Shown piece after piece: positions 16,022 to 25,054 of a stretch of DNA of 64,000 nucleotides. Below the pieces are notes generated by a model that saw nothing but the letters and a program-made list of their open reading frames with translations, was not told the origin of the DNA and did not search any database. Origin of the DNA: Pseudobutyrivibrio sp. (GTDB lineage: Bacteria > Bacillota > Clostridia > Lachnospirales > Lachnospiraceae). The stretch spans positions 1 to 64,000 of the forward strand of contig JAILGH010000024.1 of the NCBI GenBank assembly GCA_024697025.1, read 5' to 3'. Numbering within the stretch: position 1 is the first letter of the stretch; each line of letters starts with the position of its first letter. The translations under genes were made by a program, and so were the position numbers.

Positions 16022-16984
16022 ATGAAAAATCAATGTACTAGTAACAAAGAAAATGTTCCACACAAAATTAATACCAGTTTGAGGATGTTTATAAATCAGT
16101 ATCACGCTGACTTCCCTCCTCACTGGCACACAGACGTTGAGATTATTTTGCCTAAAGAGGCACCTTACAAAATCGTTTGTGCAAATCAAACTTATCACGT
16201 AGATATTGGAGATATTCTGTTTATATGTCCTACTGTTCTGCACGAGATTTTCTCTCTTTCCCCTGGAACCAGAGTCTATATTCAGGCAGATTTTTCTAGA
16301 TTCAGTGCCCTTACTGAAATAGATAAGGCCTTCAATCTTATGGCGCCAGCTCTTCATATCAAGAAAAGCACCTGCCCACCTGAAATCTATGATTATCTCT
16401 GCAATTGCATAGATGAAATCATGAAACTATATTTTGGCTCAACCACGCCAATTAGCACTCACCGTGGAGTGGACGAAAGGCGAATTTCCGTTACAGAGCT
16501 CACTCCATATGATGAGCTTGAAATATATTCTATCCTTATGCAGTTCATTGCATGCTGCGGCAAAAATATAAACAAGCTGCGGGAGGAGGATTTAGAATCA
16601 AACTCTTCCAAAAACAATATTTCCTTGAGCAATGTATGCGCCTACATTTCTGAGCACTTTACTGAGGATATCACCCTTGAAAGCGCCTCAGCATACGCAG
16701 GCTTTAGCAAATATCATTTTGAAAGAATCTTCAGCGAGTATACAGGCGTAACCTTCTATCAATACATCTTGCAGCTAAGGATAAACTACGCAAAAACACT
16801 TTTGGCAAACCCAGAGCTTACTGTTACAGATATTTCTTATCAGGCAGGTTTTGCAAGCTGCCCAGCCTTTACACGTGCTTTCAAAAAAAGCACAGGCTAT
16901 CCTCCATCACAGTTTAGAGTGATGAACGAACAGAAGCACCCACTTAGTGCTAACCCGCATTTTGCAGAATATAAATTAAGCTAA
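16022..16984 (+). CDS. AraC-family activator of the xylo-oligosaccharide operon
   Basis: 320 residues from the ATG at 16022 (GGAGA 11 bp upstream); a TTG at 16004 is an alternative but overlaps that ribosome site. The N-terminal half is a cupin-type sugar-sensing domain (FPPHWHTDVEIILPKE with His ligands, DIGDILFICPTVLHEI). The C-terminal ~100 residues hold two helix-turn-helix motifs (ITLESASAYAGFSKYHFERI; VTDISYQAGFASCPAFTRAF). It is divergent from the ABC/GH120 operon, and its presumed sites lie between them at 15833-15864 and 15977-15987. Probably a xylose/xylo-oligosaccharide-responsive activator, perhaps also autoregulated. Confidence 0.9.
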   Translation: MKNQCTSNKENVPHKINTSLRMFINQYHADFPPHWHTDVEIILPKEAPYKIVCANQTYHVDIGDILFICPTVLHEIFSLSPGTRVYIQADFSRFSALTEIDKAFNLMAPALHIKKSTCPPEIYDYLCNCIDEIMKLYFGSTTPISTHRGVDERRISVTELTPYDELEIYSILMQFIACCGKNINKLREEDLESNSSKNNISLSNVCAYISEHFTEDITLESASAYAGFSKYHFERIFSEYTGVTFYQYILQLRINYAKTLLANPELTVTDISYQAGFASCPAFTRAFKKSTGYPPSQFRVMNEQKHPLSANPHFAEYKLS

Positions 16985-17007
16985 GGATTGTTATTCAAAT
17001 TAAACGC

Positions 17008-17050
17008 AAAAAGCCCCCAAGGATTTAGATTAACTCTAACCCTTGGGGGC
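17008..17050. terminator. shared terminator of convergent genes
   Basis: GCCCCCAAGG pairs with CCTTGGGGGC around an 18-nt loop containing a second small stem (TTAGATTAACTCTAA). On the minus strand it is followed by TTTTTGCG; the plus side lacks a strong T-run. Confidence 0.85.
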
Positions 17051-17066
17051 AATAATATTTATGCCT

Positions 17067-18665
17067 TTATACTTTTTCTATTTTCTCTACCAGCCCTTTG
17101 TCGTTGAAGTAAAGCTTAAATCTCTTAACATCGCTTCCAATGTACTTAGCAAAATCATCTTTAGACTTTGCCTTACCATCTTCTACATACTCAAAATCAT
17201 CAGCAAGCTTGTATACATAGTCGTATTCACCAGTTCTTTCTTCTGTCTCTTCTTCACCTGCTGGATTTCCAACACTCTTTCCCTCAAGAGCATTTGAAGC
17301 CTTATCATATGAAGCCTCAACCTGGAGGAAATTATTAGTTGTGTCAACACTATCCATTACAGTAACTTCGCCATTGCCATCAATCGCTAAGTACCTAACT
17401 CTTAGAACCTTGTAGTAAAATCTCCAGCCAATATCGTTTATGTCGTCATGCACATAATTAGGAAGTGCCACATATGTGCTATCCCCTATCCTAGTAATGG
17501 CGTTATCTGGTATATTCTGTTCGAAGACTCCATCCTCAACTTGCTCGTCTACAAAATCCTTTGCGATAACTTTCTTGTCATCAACAGTCTCATAGTACAC
17601 AAGATCACCATGAGGCCTAGCGTCCTTATCGTAACCGCTTAATGTATAACTGCCTGGAGTATAAGTTACAAAGCTTACTTTGCCACTGTCATCAACATAC
17701 ATGTTGCCCTCTTCCATCTTGGAATTGTCATACAGCACACTAAGGCTATTTTCTGCTCCTGCCGTTGCCTCAACACACATTCCTCCATTCCAAAAATTTC
17801 CAGAGCCTTCATAATCAGCAAAACTTACGTAAATCTTATCATTATTTGTAGCAAAATCCTCTACCTGCCAGTTAATAAGGAATTCATCATTAGTTTCTTT
17901 TTCTGGGTTAATAGTTCCAAGGCAAACCTCAGATTTATCAGCAGGATTCAACTCCCAGAAAGTAAAATTAGTACTATCATCTCCATCGCTCTCAGCCTGA
18001 TAGATGTATACCTTGCCGTTAGACGAGCCTAAGTATTCACATCTTTTAGCTGTCTTGCTATATACTTCTTCACCATCCTTATATATATAGGCGTATGATT
18101 CATCTGTATCATAATTAGTATAGCCAGTTACAATGTATCCATTTTCAGCATCAACATTTAACACAGCACCCTGAATATTATCAGCAGGCTTAACCTCTTT
18201 AGTGTCTATGTTTAAAGTATATGTCTTAAAACGATCATCTTCCTTCTTTGTAAGGTAGAACAATCCATCGAGATAATAAATCTCGTGACATCCATCGTCC
18301 TCCGCAATAGTTTCAACCTGCTTGGTCTTTGGATCATAGGCACATATCTCTGACTTCTTGGAATACTCTGTGGTTAGTCCTCCTCTCCACAGGTTAGTGT
18401 ACTCACTGTTTAGGCTTGCATCAGAAAAAGTTTCCGCATCGTATTTTCTAAAATAAACCTTATCATTAACGCTTACGAAAAATGTGCCGTTTCCTTCAAC
18501 GACATCATCCTTATGTAACTCGTTAGTTTTAACATCATCCTGTGCATTTGCTGCAGCTTCCTGAGTCTCATTCGACTCTGTCTTTTGGTTACTAACATCA
18601 GCCTTACCGCATCCTGATACTAGCAATGTCACTGTCAACAATGGTAACAGTCTTTTCATTTTCAT
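17067..18665 (-). CDS. large putative lipoprotein, probable beta-propeller
   Basis: 532 residues with a lipoprotein signal (MKMKRLLPLLTVTLLVSGCG; Cys about 19) and an acidic linker. The remainder shows repeated strand-rich units with recurring tyrosine/aspartate turns such as KVYFRKYDAETF, KIYVSFADYEG and STYVALPNYVHDD, resembling DUF5050-like propeller lipoproteins of Clostridia. An AAGGAGG site precedes the ATG. No transport or enzyme motif seen; perhaps a cell-surface binding protein. Family assignment is tentative. Confidence 0.65.
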   Translation of the reverse strand: MKMKRLLPLLTVTLLVSGCGKADVSNQKTESNETQEAAANAQDDVKTNELHKDDVVEGNGTFFVSVNDKVYFRKYDAETFSDASLNSEYTNLWRGGLTTEYSKKSEICAYDPKTKQVETIAEDDGCHEIYYLDGLFYLTKKEDDRFKTYTLNIDTKEVKPADNIQGAVLNVDAENGYIVTGYTNYDTDESYAYIYKDGEEVYSKTAKRCEYLGSSNGKVYIYQAESDGDDSTNFTFWELNPADKSEVCLGTINPEKETNDEFLINWQVEDFATNNDKIYVSFADYEGSGNFWNGGMCVEATAGAENSLSVLYDNSKMEEGNMYVDDSGKVSFVTYTPGSYTLSGYDKDARPHGDLVYYETVDDKKVIAKDFVDEQVEDGVFEQNIPDNAITRIGDSTYVALPNYVHDDINDIGWRFYYKVLRVRYLAIDGNGEVTVMDSVDTTNNFLQVEASYDKASNALEGKSVGNPAGEEETEERTGEYDYVYKLADDFEYVEDGKAKSKDDFAKYIGSDVKRFKLYFNDKGLVEKIEKV

Positions 18666-18774
18666 ATCAACATCATCCTCCTTATGTTTATATCAATATA
18701 CCATACCCTTTTATACCTGCCACGTCAAATCATTCCTGGCTGTTACTATTCACAGTCTCTTTGATTTTAATTCT

Positions 18775-20481
18775 CTAATGACCCGCTGACTCCGTCCCTA
18801 TGGACCAAATTGAGTCGGCTATATTTAGGGTTGATCGTCTGTGTGACACAAGAACCACTGTCTTTTCTTCCGCCTCCTCCTTAATTGATTTAAGGATAAT
18901 ACCCTCATTTAATGCATCTAAAACACTGGTTGGCTCATCCAACAGCACCAGATTGGCATCGTGTAAAAAAGCTCTGGCAAGGCCAATTCTTTGCTTTTCC
19001 CCTGAGGAAATAGAGTATCCGTCCTCTCCTATAACTGTGTTGTAGCCCTGAGGCAAGGTCTCTATAAAATCATGTAGGCTGGCCTTTTTAGCAGCTGCTG
19101 CAATCTCCTCCATTGTTGCATCAGCCTTTGCAATGGCTATATTTTTGGCGATAGTGTCATGGCTAATCCAAGTATCCTGGGTGACAAATGACTGGTTAGC
19201 TCTCAAAGATTTAGTATTAATTCTCTTTACCAAAACAGCCTTTCCCGCCTGATTACTGTAGTAAATTCCTCCGTCATTCACATCCCAAAATCTCATCAAA
19301 AGCTTAAGCATAGTTGATTTACCAGAACCGCTAGCTCCATGGATTCCAAGGATGTGCCCCTTTTTTACTGCTAGGGTTGTTCCAGTAAGAACAGGGGTCT
19401 CGTCGTAGCCAAATTTCACATCCTTTGCAACCACTAGCACATTCTTTGGACTGTTGTTTAAATCTATATCTGTGCCCTCAATTACTTCATCTACCTTTGG
19501 CTCCTCATCAAGCAAATCTAGGATACGCTTGCCGCTGGCTATAGCTTGATTCAAGTTGCTAGATACTGCTGCAAGAGCGGCCACCGGCCTAAAGGCACTA
19601 ACTGTTGCTACTACAGCTACAACCAGTTGATTAAAGCTTACCTTGTCCTTCGCATATGCGATATACATTACCACAAGTATTATTGCTGCAAATATATTGG
19701 TGGTAACTGTAATGAGCATCCTTTGATTCTTCTCAAATTCCACTAACTCTGATTTGGTATCAGCCAAATTGTCGGAACGTTTAACTATCTCTTTGACAGT
19801 CTTATGACCACTCTGATACTGGATGGTCTCATCAATGCCGTAGATTGTGCTTAGGATAAAGCTGTCCATTTTACCAAAGGCATTTCTATATTCCAAGCTA
19901 GCAGGATAGCTATTTATTTCACTGGAAATAGGAACCATTCCTCCCACTGTGACAAAACCAATTGCAGCCACAACTCCAGCCACTGGAAACAGATATCCAA
20001 TGTAAAGAGACATAACAATTGCCACTATTGCGGACACTGCAACAGGGGCCACAGTGCCTGCAAAGAAAGCTTCAAGCGTCTCAACATCACTGGTTATTAT
20101 AGCGATGAGATTGCCCTTTTCCCTTGTCTCAAGCTTGGCTGGACAAAGTTTACGCAGGGCAGTAAACACCTTCTCCCTTGTAAGGGAAAGAACGTTGATA
20201 GCCACGTAGTTGTTGCAATACTGCTCGCCTAGGCGAAAAACTCCTCGTCCCACTCCAAGTCCCACAAGTATAATTGCAAACATTTTTATTGAAGGTCGCA
20301 CCGATGGATTAAGGAAATTCTCCGCTGTTATAGCTACTGCCTTTGCTCCAATAACCGCCAAAAATATTCCGCATAAACGACTTAACACCCCAAGGATGAC
20401 TCCCGTAGTCATCACACTCTTCAGAGGTCGAACTAACTTTAGCAAACGGGATATGATGGCAAATTCAGATATATTTTCCAT
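18775..20481 (-). CDS. ABC transporter, fused permease-ATPase (CydC-like half)
   Basis: 568 residues: six membrane helices in the first ~300, then an ATPase domain with Walker A GASGSGKS, signature SISSGEKQR and Walker B LVLLDEPTS. The catalytic Glu after Walker B is present. It starts directly after the stop of its partner (TAA then ATG), so the two form a heterodimeric exporter. CydDC-like exporters move thiols or related compounds, but with no cydAB nearby the substrate is open. The final residues (WSIGTESAGH) come from a REP-like repeat at 18777-18806. Confidence 0.85.
   Translation of the reverse strand: MENISEFAIISRLLKLVRPLKSVMTTGVILGVLSRLCGIFLAVIGAKAVAITAENFLNPSVRPSIKMFAIILVGLGVGRGVFRLGEQYCNNYVAINVLSLTREKVFTALRKLCPAKLETREKGNLIAIITSDVETLEAFFAGTVAPVAVSAIVAIVMSLYIGYLFPVAGVVAAIGFVTVGGMVPISSEINSYPASLEYRNAFGKMDSFILSTIYGIDETIQYQSGHKTVKEIVKRSDNLADTKSELVEFEKNQRMLITVTTNIFAAIILVVMYIAYAKDKVSFNQLVVAVVATVSAFRPVAALAAVSSNLNQAIASGKRILDLLDEEPKVDEVIEGTDIDLNNSPKNVLVVAKDVKFGYDETPVLTGTTLAVKKGHILGIHGASGSGKSTMLKLLMRFWDVNDGGIYYSNQAGKAVLVKRINTKSLRANQSFVTQDTWISHDTIAKNIAIAKADATMEEIAAAAKKASLHDFIETLPQGYNTVIGEDGYSISSGEKQRIGLARAFLHDANLVLLDEPTSVLDALNEGIILKSIKEEAEEKTVVLVSHRRSTLNIADSIWSIGTESAGH
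18777..18806. repeat. REP-like repeat arm within the 3' end of an ABC gene
   Basis: Shares GTCCCTATGGACC and the preceding CCGTCCC core with the 6527-6588 copy. It supplies the last nine or so codons and the stop of the ABC gene. Only one arm is present. Confidence 0.65.
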
Positions 20482-22215
20482 TTACTCCACCCCCTTTGCG
20501 AAACGCTCTAGCTCTTTTTGTCTGTTGAAAAGATTGGCGTATTCCATATTGATTTGCATAAGCTCTTGATGGGTGCCCTCCTCAGCAATGACTCCGTTTG
20601 AAAGCATGAAAATCTTGTCTGAGTGAACCACGTTGCTTAATCGATGTGATATAAGGATTATGGTTCTGCCCATTTCCCTAGAAAGCTTCTCCACAAGATT
20701 CATGATTATCTTTTCTGATTCCACATCTATATTGCTAGTGGCTTCGTCAAATATGTAAAGGGAAGCATTCTTTAGCAGTGCTCTTGCAAAGCTCAAGCGC
20801 TGTCTCTGCCCACCAGATATATTGCTGCCCCCTTCTGCAAGCTGAAAAGTAAGTCCACCCTTATCCTTCAATTCGTCCCAGAGATTGACTAGTCTAAGAA
20901 CATTTCTCAGTCGCTTGTCGTCTGCCTTTGGATTGCCAAGCAAAAGGTTGTCCTTGATAGTACCCGGGAAAATGTAACTGTCGCCCACTGTAGTCACAAG
21001 TTGCATAAGAGCATCCTCGCTAATGGAGCTAAGCTCCTTGCCATTGATTTTGATTGAACCGGAGTAAGCCCTATTTTGCTTTCTTAAAATCTTTGCAATG
21101 GTGGACTTGCCTGCTCCAGAAGTACCCACTATAGAGACCATTCCACCAGATGGTATAAGCATGGAGATATTCTCCAAAACCTTTTTGCCATCGTAGGCAA
21201 AGGAAACATTGTTAAAGGTGATTCTAACAGGCTCCTTTGCAAGCTCTCCCTTACCCTGTATTGGCTCTCTGATGGCTAGAAATTCAAAGATTTTGTCAGC
21301 AGACTTCATGCCGTTCATGCCAATGTTAAAGTATTCTCCAAGCTTCCTAAGGGGTGCAAAATATTCCAATGACAAAAATAGGAAAATCACTGCTGCAAAA
21401 ATGCTGATTTTGTTATTCAAAAACTCCTGCACCAAAAATACTAAGCTTACTGCAGTGCAGCAATAAGTGATAATATCAAGGATAAAGGTACATTTCACCT
21501 GCATAGATAAATTCTTTAAAGCCATGTCCCTAAACTTATCCGCTCTACTTGCAAGCTCCTGATCTGCCGTCTCATCCGCCTCATAGATTTTTAGGGTAGT
21601 CATGCCATTTATTTTCTCTAAAAAACTGCCTCCTAGCTCGTAGTAAACCTTCAAGTAGTTTTCCATTTTTTTGCCAGAAAGCCTCATTACAACTGCAAGC
21701 ACTATTAAAAATACAGGCACGCAAACTAAAAGGGAGAAGGCCGATCTAGAATTACAGAATAATAAAATTGCAAATAATGTGATTGATGCTATTATCGAAT
21801 ATGCGAATTGAATAATATATTTGCCAAAGTAGACTTCAAGCTGCTCTACACCCTCACCCATCATCTGGGTAATCTGTGCCGAGGATACCTTTTGGCGATA
21901 GGCACCTCCAAGTTTAAGCAACTTTTCATAGATTATCTTTCTCATTTGGCTCTTAACATCGGCGCTGGCTTCAAAGGAAGCGTCTGTGTGAAGCTTACCA
22001 AAGAAAGCGCTTCCCACTACGCCCACTGCTGCCACCACCAAGTATAAGGCCAAGTCATATAATTCAAGCTCTTTGTTATAAATGTCCGAAATGGTTATGG
22101 CAATAGCACCCACTGTCAAAAGATGTGACACTAGGCCTAACCATTTCCACAGTATTGCAAGGATAACGTATTTTCTGCCATCCTTTAGCATTTTCAAAAA
22201 CCGAACCTTAATCAT
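20482..22215 (-). CDS. ABC transporter, fused permease-ATPase (CydD-like half)
   Basis: 577 residues from the ATG at 22215, chosen for the GGGGAAGAG site before it. Six membrane helices, then an ATPase with Walker A GTSGAGKS, signature NISGGQRQR and Walker B LYIFDEATS. The catalytic Glu is present, so both ATP sites of the heterodimer look competent. First gene of the exporter pair, about 100 bp downstream of the debranching-type enzyme. Confidence 0.87.
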   Translation of the reverse strand: MIKVRFLKMLKDGRKYVILAILWKWLGLVSHLLTVGAIAITISDIYNKELELYDLALYLVVAAVGVVGSAFFGKLHTDASFEASADVKSQMRKIIYEKLLKLGGAYRQKVSSAQITQMMGEGVEQLEVYFGKYIIQFAYSIIASITLFAILLFCNSRSAFSLLVCVPVFLIVLAVVMRLSGKKMENYLKVYYELGGSFLEKINGMTTLKIYEADETADQELASRADKFRDMALKNLSMQVKCTFILDIITYCCTAVSLVFLVQEFLNNKISIFAAVIFLFLSLEYFAPLRKLGEYFNIGMNGMKSADKIFEFLAIREPIQGKGELAKEPVRITFNNVSFAYDGKKVLENISMLIPSGGMVSIVGTSGAGKSTIAKILRKQNRAYSGSIKINGKELSSISEDALMQLVTTVGDSYIFPGTIKDNLLLGNPKADDKRLRNVLRLVNLWDELKDKGGLTFQLAEGGSNISGGQRQRLSFARALLKNASLYIFDEATSNIDVESEKIIMNLVEKLSREMGRTIILISHRLSNVVHSDKIFMLSNGVIAEEGTHQELMQINMEYANLFNRQKELERFAKGVE

Positions 22216-22314
22216 TATCTCTTCCCCGTTTACATGAAATATCACATATATATTTTCAGATTTCCTAGACTCTATATGTTTTAGAAAGAATCTACTCGTA
22301 AATTTGATTACTAT

Positions 22315-24354
22315 TTAGGACTCAAGTAAATTATAAGCTCTAAGAATCTCTCCAACAGCACCTGCACTTGCGAAGCATCCTGCCCCCACCGGCTGTTGCC
22401 CCTCTTCATACTTTTCAGAAATCTGACCGATACAGTTGTTTACTAACTGTTGCTCCACTGTACTGATAAGCTCCTTGGCTTCCTCGATAGACTGTGCGCT
22501 TCCAGCACCAACCTTTAAGTAGGCTTCCACAAATGGTCCAATAAAAAATCCGTAAGACTCTAAATCCTCACCACTTTTCAGCGCAATGCCATCATAGAGA
22601 CTGTCCTTAATAACTCTAACAATTGACTTTTCCTTCTCTGGGTCAAGCATGGTAAATGGAAGGCTTACTGCAAATATCTGATTTGGGCGAAGTGTAGAAT
22701 CCTTATACTCATCATCTACAACATCGTACAAGTATCCTCCCTCCTCGTACCAAAACTCTGAGTCGAATGCTTCCTTAACCCAAATAGCAAGCTGACTACA
22801 TCCACCTGCATAGGCAAGATAATTCTCTGGCTTGTTGTGGGTACGTCTTGCTATACCTCTAGAAATCTCTTCCATTGTCATAAGAGCATTGTACCAAAGA
22901 GCATTTATCTCAACAGGCTTTCCGTGGCGAAGTACCACTTCCTTGCCCTTTTCATTCACATCCATCCAGGTGATTGGCTCCTTGCCATCACCGGCTTTCA
23001 TCAAGGCGTCATCGTCCATTCCGATGCCATACTTGGTGCCCTTTCTATAGGCTCCCATTATCTCTTGAAGGCTAGGATAAATGAAATCTTCTACAAACTT
23101 CCATGCCTCATCCGTATTTACGTATTTAAGATAATTGTACACTGCATAAAAATACCAAAGAGCAGTATCTCCATTATTATAGCTAGGACTCTTGTCGTCC
23201 TCTGGATACATATTTGGCAACAGACCATTTTTAATAAGCTTTGAATACGCCAACAGGATAGACTTGGCATCATCAAATCTCTTGGTCTCCAGGCAAACAC
23301 CAGTAAATGCTATCATGGCATCCCTGCCACCATCTGTGTTCCATGGATATCCGGCCACAATAGACTTCTTGCCATTAGAACTTCTATCTACAATAAACTG
23401 ATTTGCTGCCACTGTAAGAACTGTAGCAAGCTCATCATCCTCAGGCAACTCTGCCTTTTCTATCAATTCCGCTATGCGGTTCTTTTCCTTTTCGATTTCG
23501 ATGAAGGCTGTATCCTTCTCGATTGAAGCAACAGTAGCAGGCTCGCTCTTCCTTCTACCTGATGTCTCCTTAACATCTACAGTACAAACAAAAGATGCCT
23601 TAGACACTCCGCCTTCCTCAACCTCCATAACAAAATCGTATGGCTTAAGATGACAATCAAGCCCATCTCTACCATTGTCTATCTCGTATTGAAGCTCCAT
23701 GTTCTCGTCGTAAATATTATTACGCTTTACCATCTCGCAACCAGCACTTACAACAGCAACTCTAACATCCTTGTTGCTCACTGGAGAATAGTAGAAACCT
23801 ATATTGCCGCTCTCCTCATCCCGTACCTCCTTGAAGACCTCCGGTGGCAACTCCCACCTTAGGTCATCTACAGTCATCAAGCTACCGCAAGGTCGATAGT
23901 TAACAAGTGGAGTAATGACAACGCCGGCCGCAGGGCCATTATTTTCTAACGTATATGCGATAACGCACTGGTTCTTTCCCTGAACAAGAGCTATTGTCTT
24001 GGTAAGACGCATGCCTCCCGCCTCGTACTCATAGGTGATAGTTCCATCGTACCTAAATGACTTTAGATGCATATTGCCCTGGTTAAACTCGCTTGTATAT
24101 GGGCCCTTATGCTGTGCCGTAGTCAAATCGTATATACGGCTTCCACAAACTAATCTCTCATTAGTTTTAGAAAACACCAAATATCTCTCAACTGGTGGAT
24201 GCAGGCTAGCAATCAAATAGCCCTGGTGAGTGCGCATGTGAGCACCGACAATGCTACTACCTGCGTAGCCACCAAGGCCATTTGTCAAGAGCCACTCCCT
24301 ATAAAGGCCACTCCTATAGTTAGTCAATTTATCATAAACAAACTCGAACTTCAT
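22315..24354 (-). CDS. glycogen-debranching-type alpha-1,6-glucosidase (GH133-like)
   Basis: 679 residues from the ATG at 24354, with GGAG 9 bp upstream. The N-terminal ~230 residues match the GDE_N_bis beta-sandwich (EWLLTNGLGGYAGSS opening). The C-terminal (alpha/alpha)6 barrel contains GYPWNTDGGRDAMIAF and LWYFYAVYNYL, typical of bacterial/archaeal amylo-alpha-1,6-glucosidase. It would remove single glucose stubs at branch points in glycogen. No signal peptide. It precedes the ABC pair with no clear terminator between, but no other glycogen genes are adjacent. Confidence 0.87.
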   Translation of the reverse strand: MKFEFVYDKLTNYRSGLYREWLLTNGLGGYAGSSIVGAHMRTHQGYLIASLHPPVERYLVFSKTNERLVCGSRIYDLTTAQHKGPYTSEFNQGNMHLKSFRYDGTITYEYEAGGMRLTKTIALVQGKNQCVIAYTLENNGPAAGVVITPLVNYRPCGSLMTVDDLRWELPPEVFKEVRDEESGNIGFYYSPVSNKDVRVAVVSAGCEMVKRNNIYDENMELQYEIDNGRDGLDCHLKPYDFVMEVEEGGVSKASFVCTVDVKETSGRRKSEPATVASIEKDTAFIEIEKEKNRIAELIEKAELPEDDELATVLTVAANQFIVDRSSNGKKSIVAGYPWNTDGGRDAMIAFTGVCLETKRFDDAKSILLAYSKLIKNGLLPNMYPEDDKSPSYNNGDTALWYFYAVYNYLKYVNTDEAWKFVEDFIYPSLQEIMGAYRKGTKYGIGMDDDALMKAGDGKEPITWMDVNEKGKEVVLRHGKPVEINALWYNALMTMEEISRGIARRTHNKPENYLAYAGGCSQLAIWVKEAFDSEFWYEEGGYLYDVVDDEYKDSTLRPNQIFAVSLPFTMLDPEKEKSIVRVIKDSLYDGIALKSGEDLESYGFFIGPFVEAYLKVGAGSAQSIEEAKELISTVEQQLVNNCIGQISEKYEEGQQPVGAGCFASAGAVGEILRAYNLLES

Positions 24355-24422
24355 AAAAATATACTCCAATCTATCCCTTGAAGAATATTTTACCTATTTT
24401 CGCCCCAAATAACTAGTGTTAC

Positions 24423-25054
24423 CGCAAAAAAACCACCACAACTCCCCATAATTTTTGTCCCTCGCCTGGGCCCCAGCCCTTTCCAGTGCGGGGGTTTACG
24501 TCGCATGAATATCTTGTTTTTCTAATGTGCGTTCACCATCCCCTTTTCATGTGTCTTTTACACGTCGGTACAATTTTGCATCGGATGCTTTTTATTGGCG
24601 GACACACATAAACTTAAGCAAAATGGATTTCAGCTTTTATAAATACAACTTGGGTGATTTTGGAATGAGCATAGTAAAATAGCAGCAGATTTTGCACAGT
24701 ATAAGCACGCGAAGCCAGGACGGCTGAGCGAGCCCGAAAATGAGAACGGACTCGATTTAGAGGGCGGTGCTTATACTGACAAAATCCGCTGCGTTATTTT
24801 ACTTGGGCGAATGTAACATGAACCCAAGTGCTATTTATAAAAGTTGAAATCTATTTGAGAACATCAAGTGTCCGCTCTAAAAAGAATCCTTGCAAAATAG
24901 TTCAGTCGAGTACAAAGACACATGGTTGACGCCTCACCAGCACATAAGAAAAACTACAATATTCGCGAAATTGTAAACCCCCGCACTGGAAAGGGCCGGG
25001 GCCCAGGCGGGGGTTGAAAGTCAAAGTATTAAGTTGTGGTGGTTATTTTTTGCG
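24423..25054. repeat. 632-bp palindromic element A with conserved apical segment
   Basis: The two halves are imperfect reverse complements over about 285 bp each, centred near 24738. Matching pairs include CCACCACAACT at the outer ends, GGGCCC-rich basal arms with CCTTTCCAGTGCGGGGG, CATGTGTCTTT, CTTTTATAAATA, AAAATC..GCTG and GTATAAGCAC. The central 64 nt (24706-24769) is not palindromic as a whole but holds two smaller stems and is nearly identical to element B. The right outer arm runs into the last codons of the oxidoreductase gene. This region otherwise holds no gene. It could encode a large structured RNA or be a foldback mobile element; no known family recognised. Confidence 0.85.

Noticed and set aside
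24423-25054. Integron attC site or retron msd
   Set aside because: Far longer than attC sites, no integron integrase; no reverse transcriptase gene within the window for a retron.
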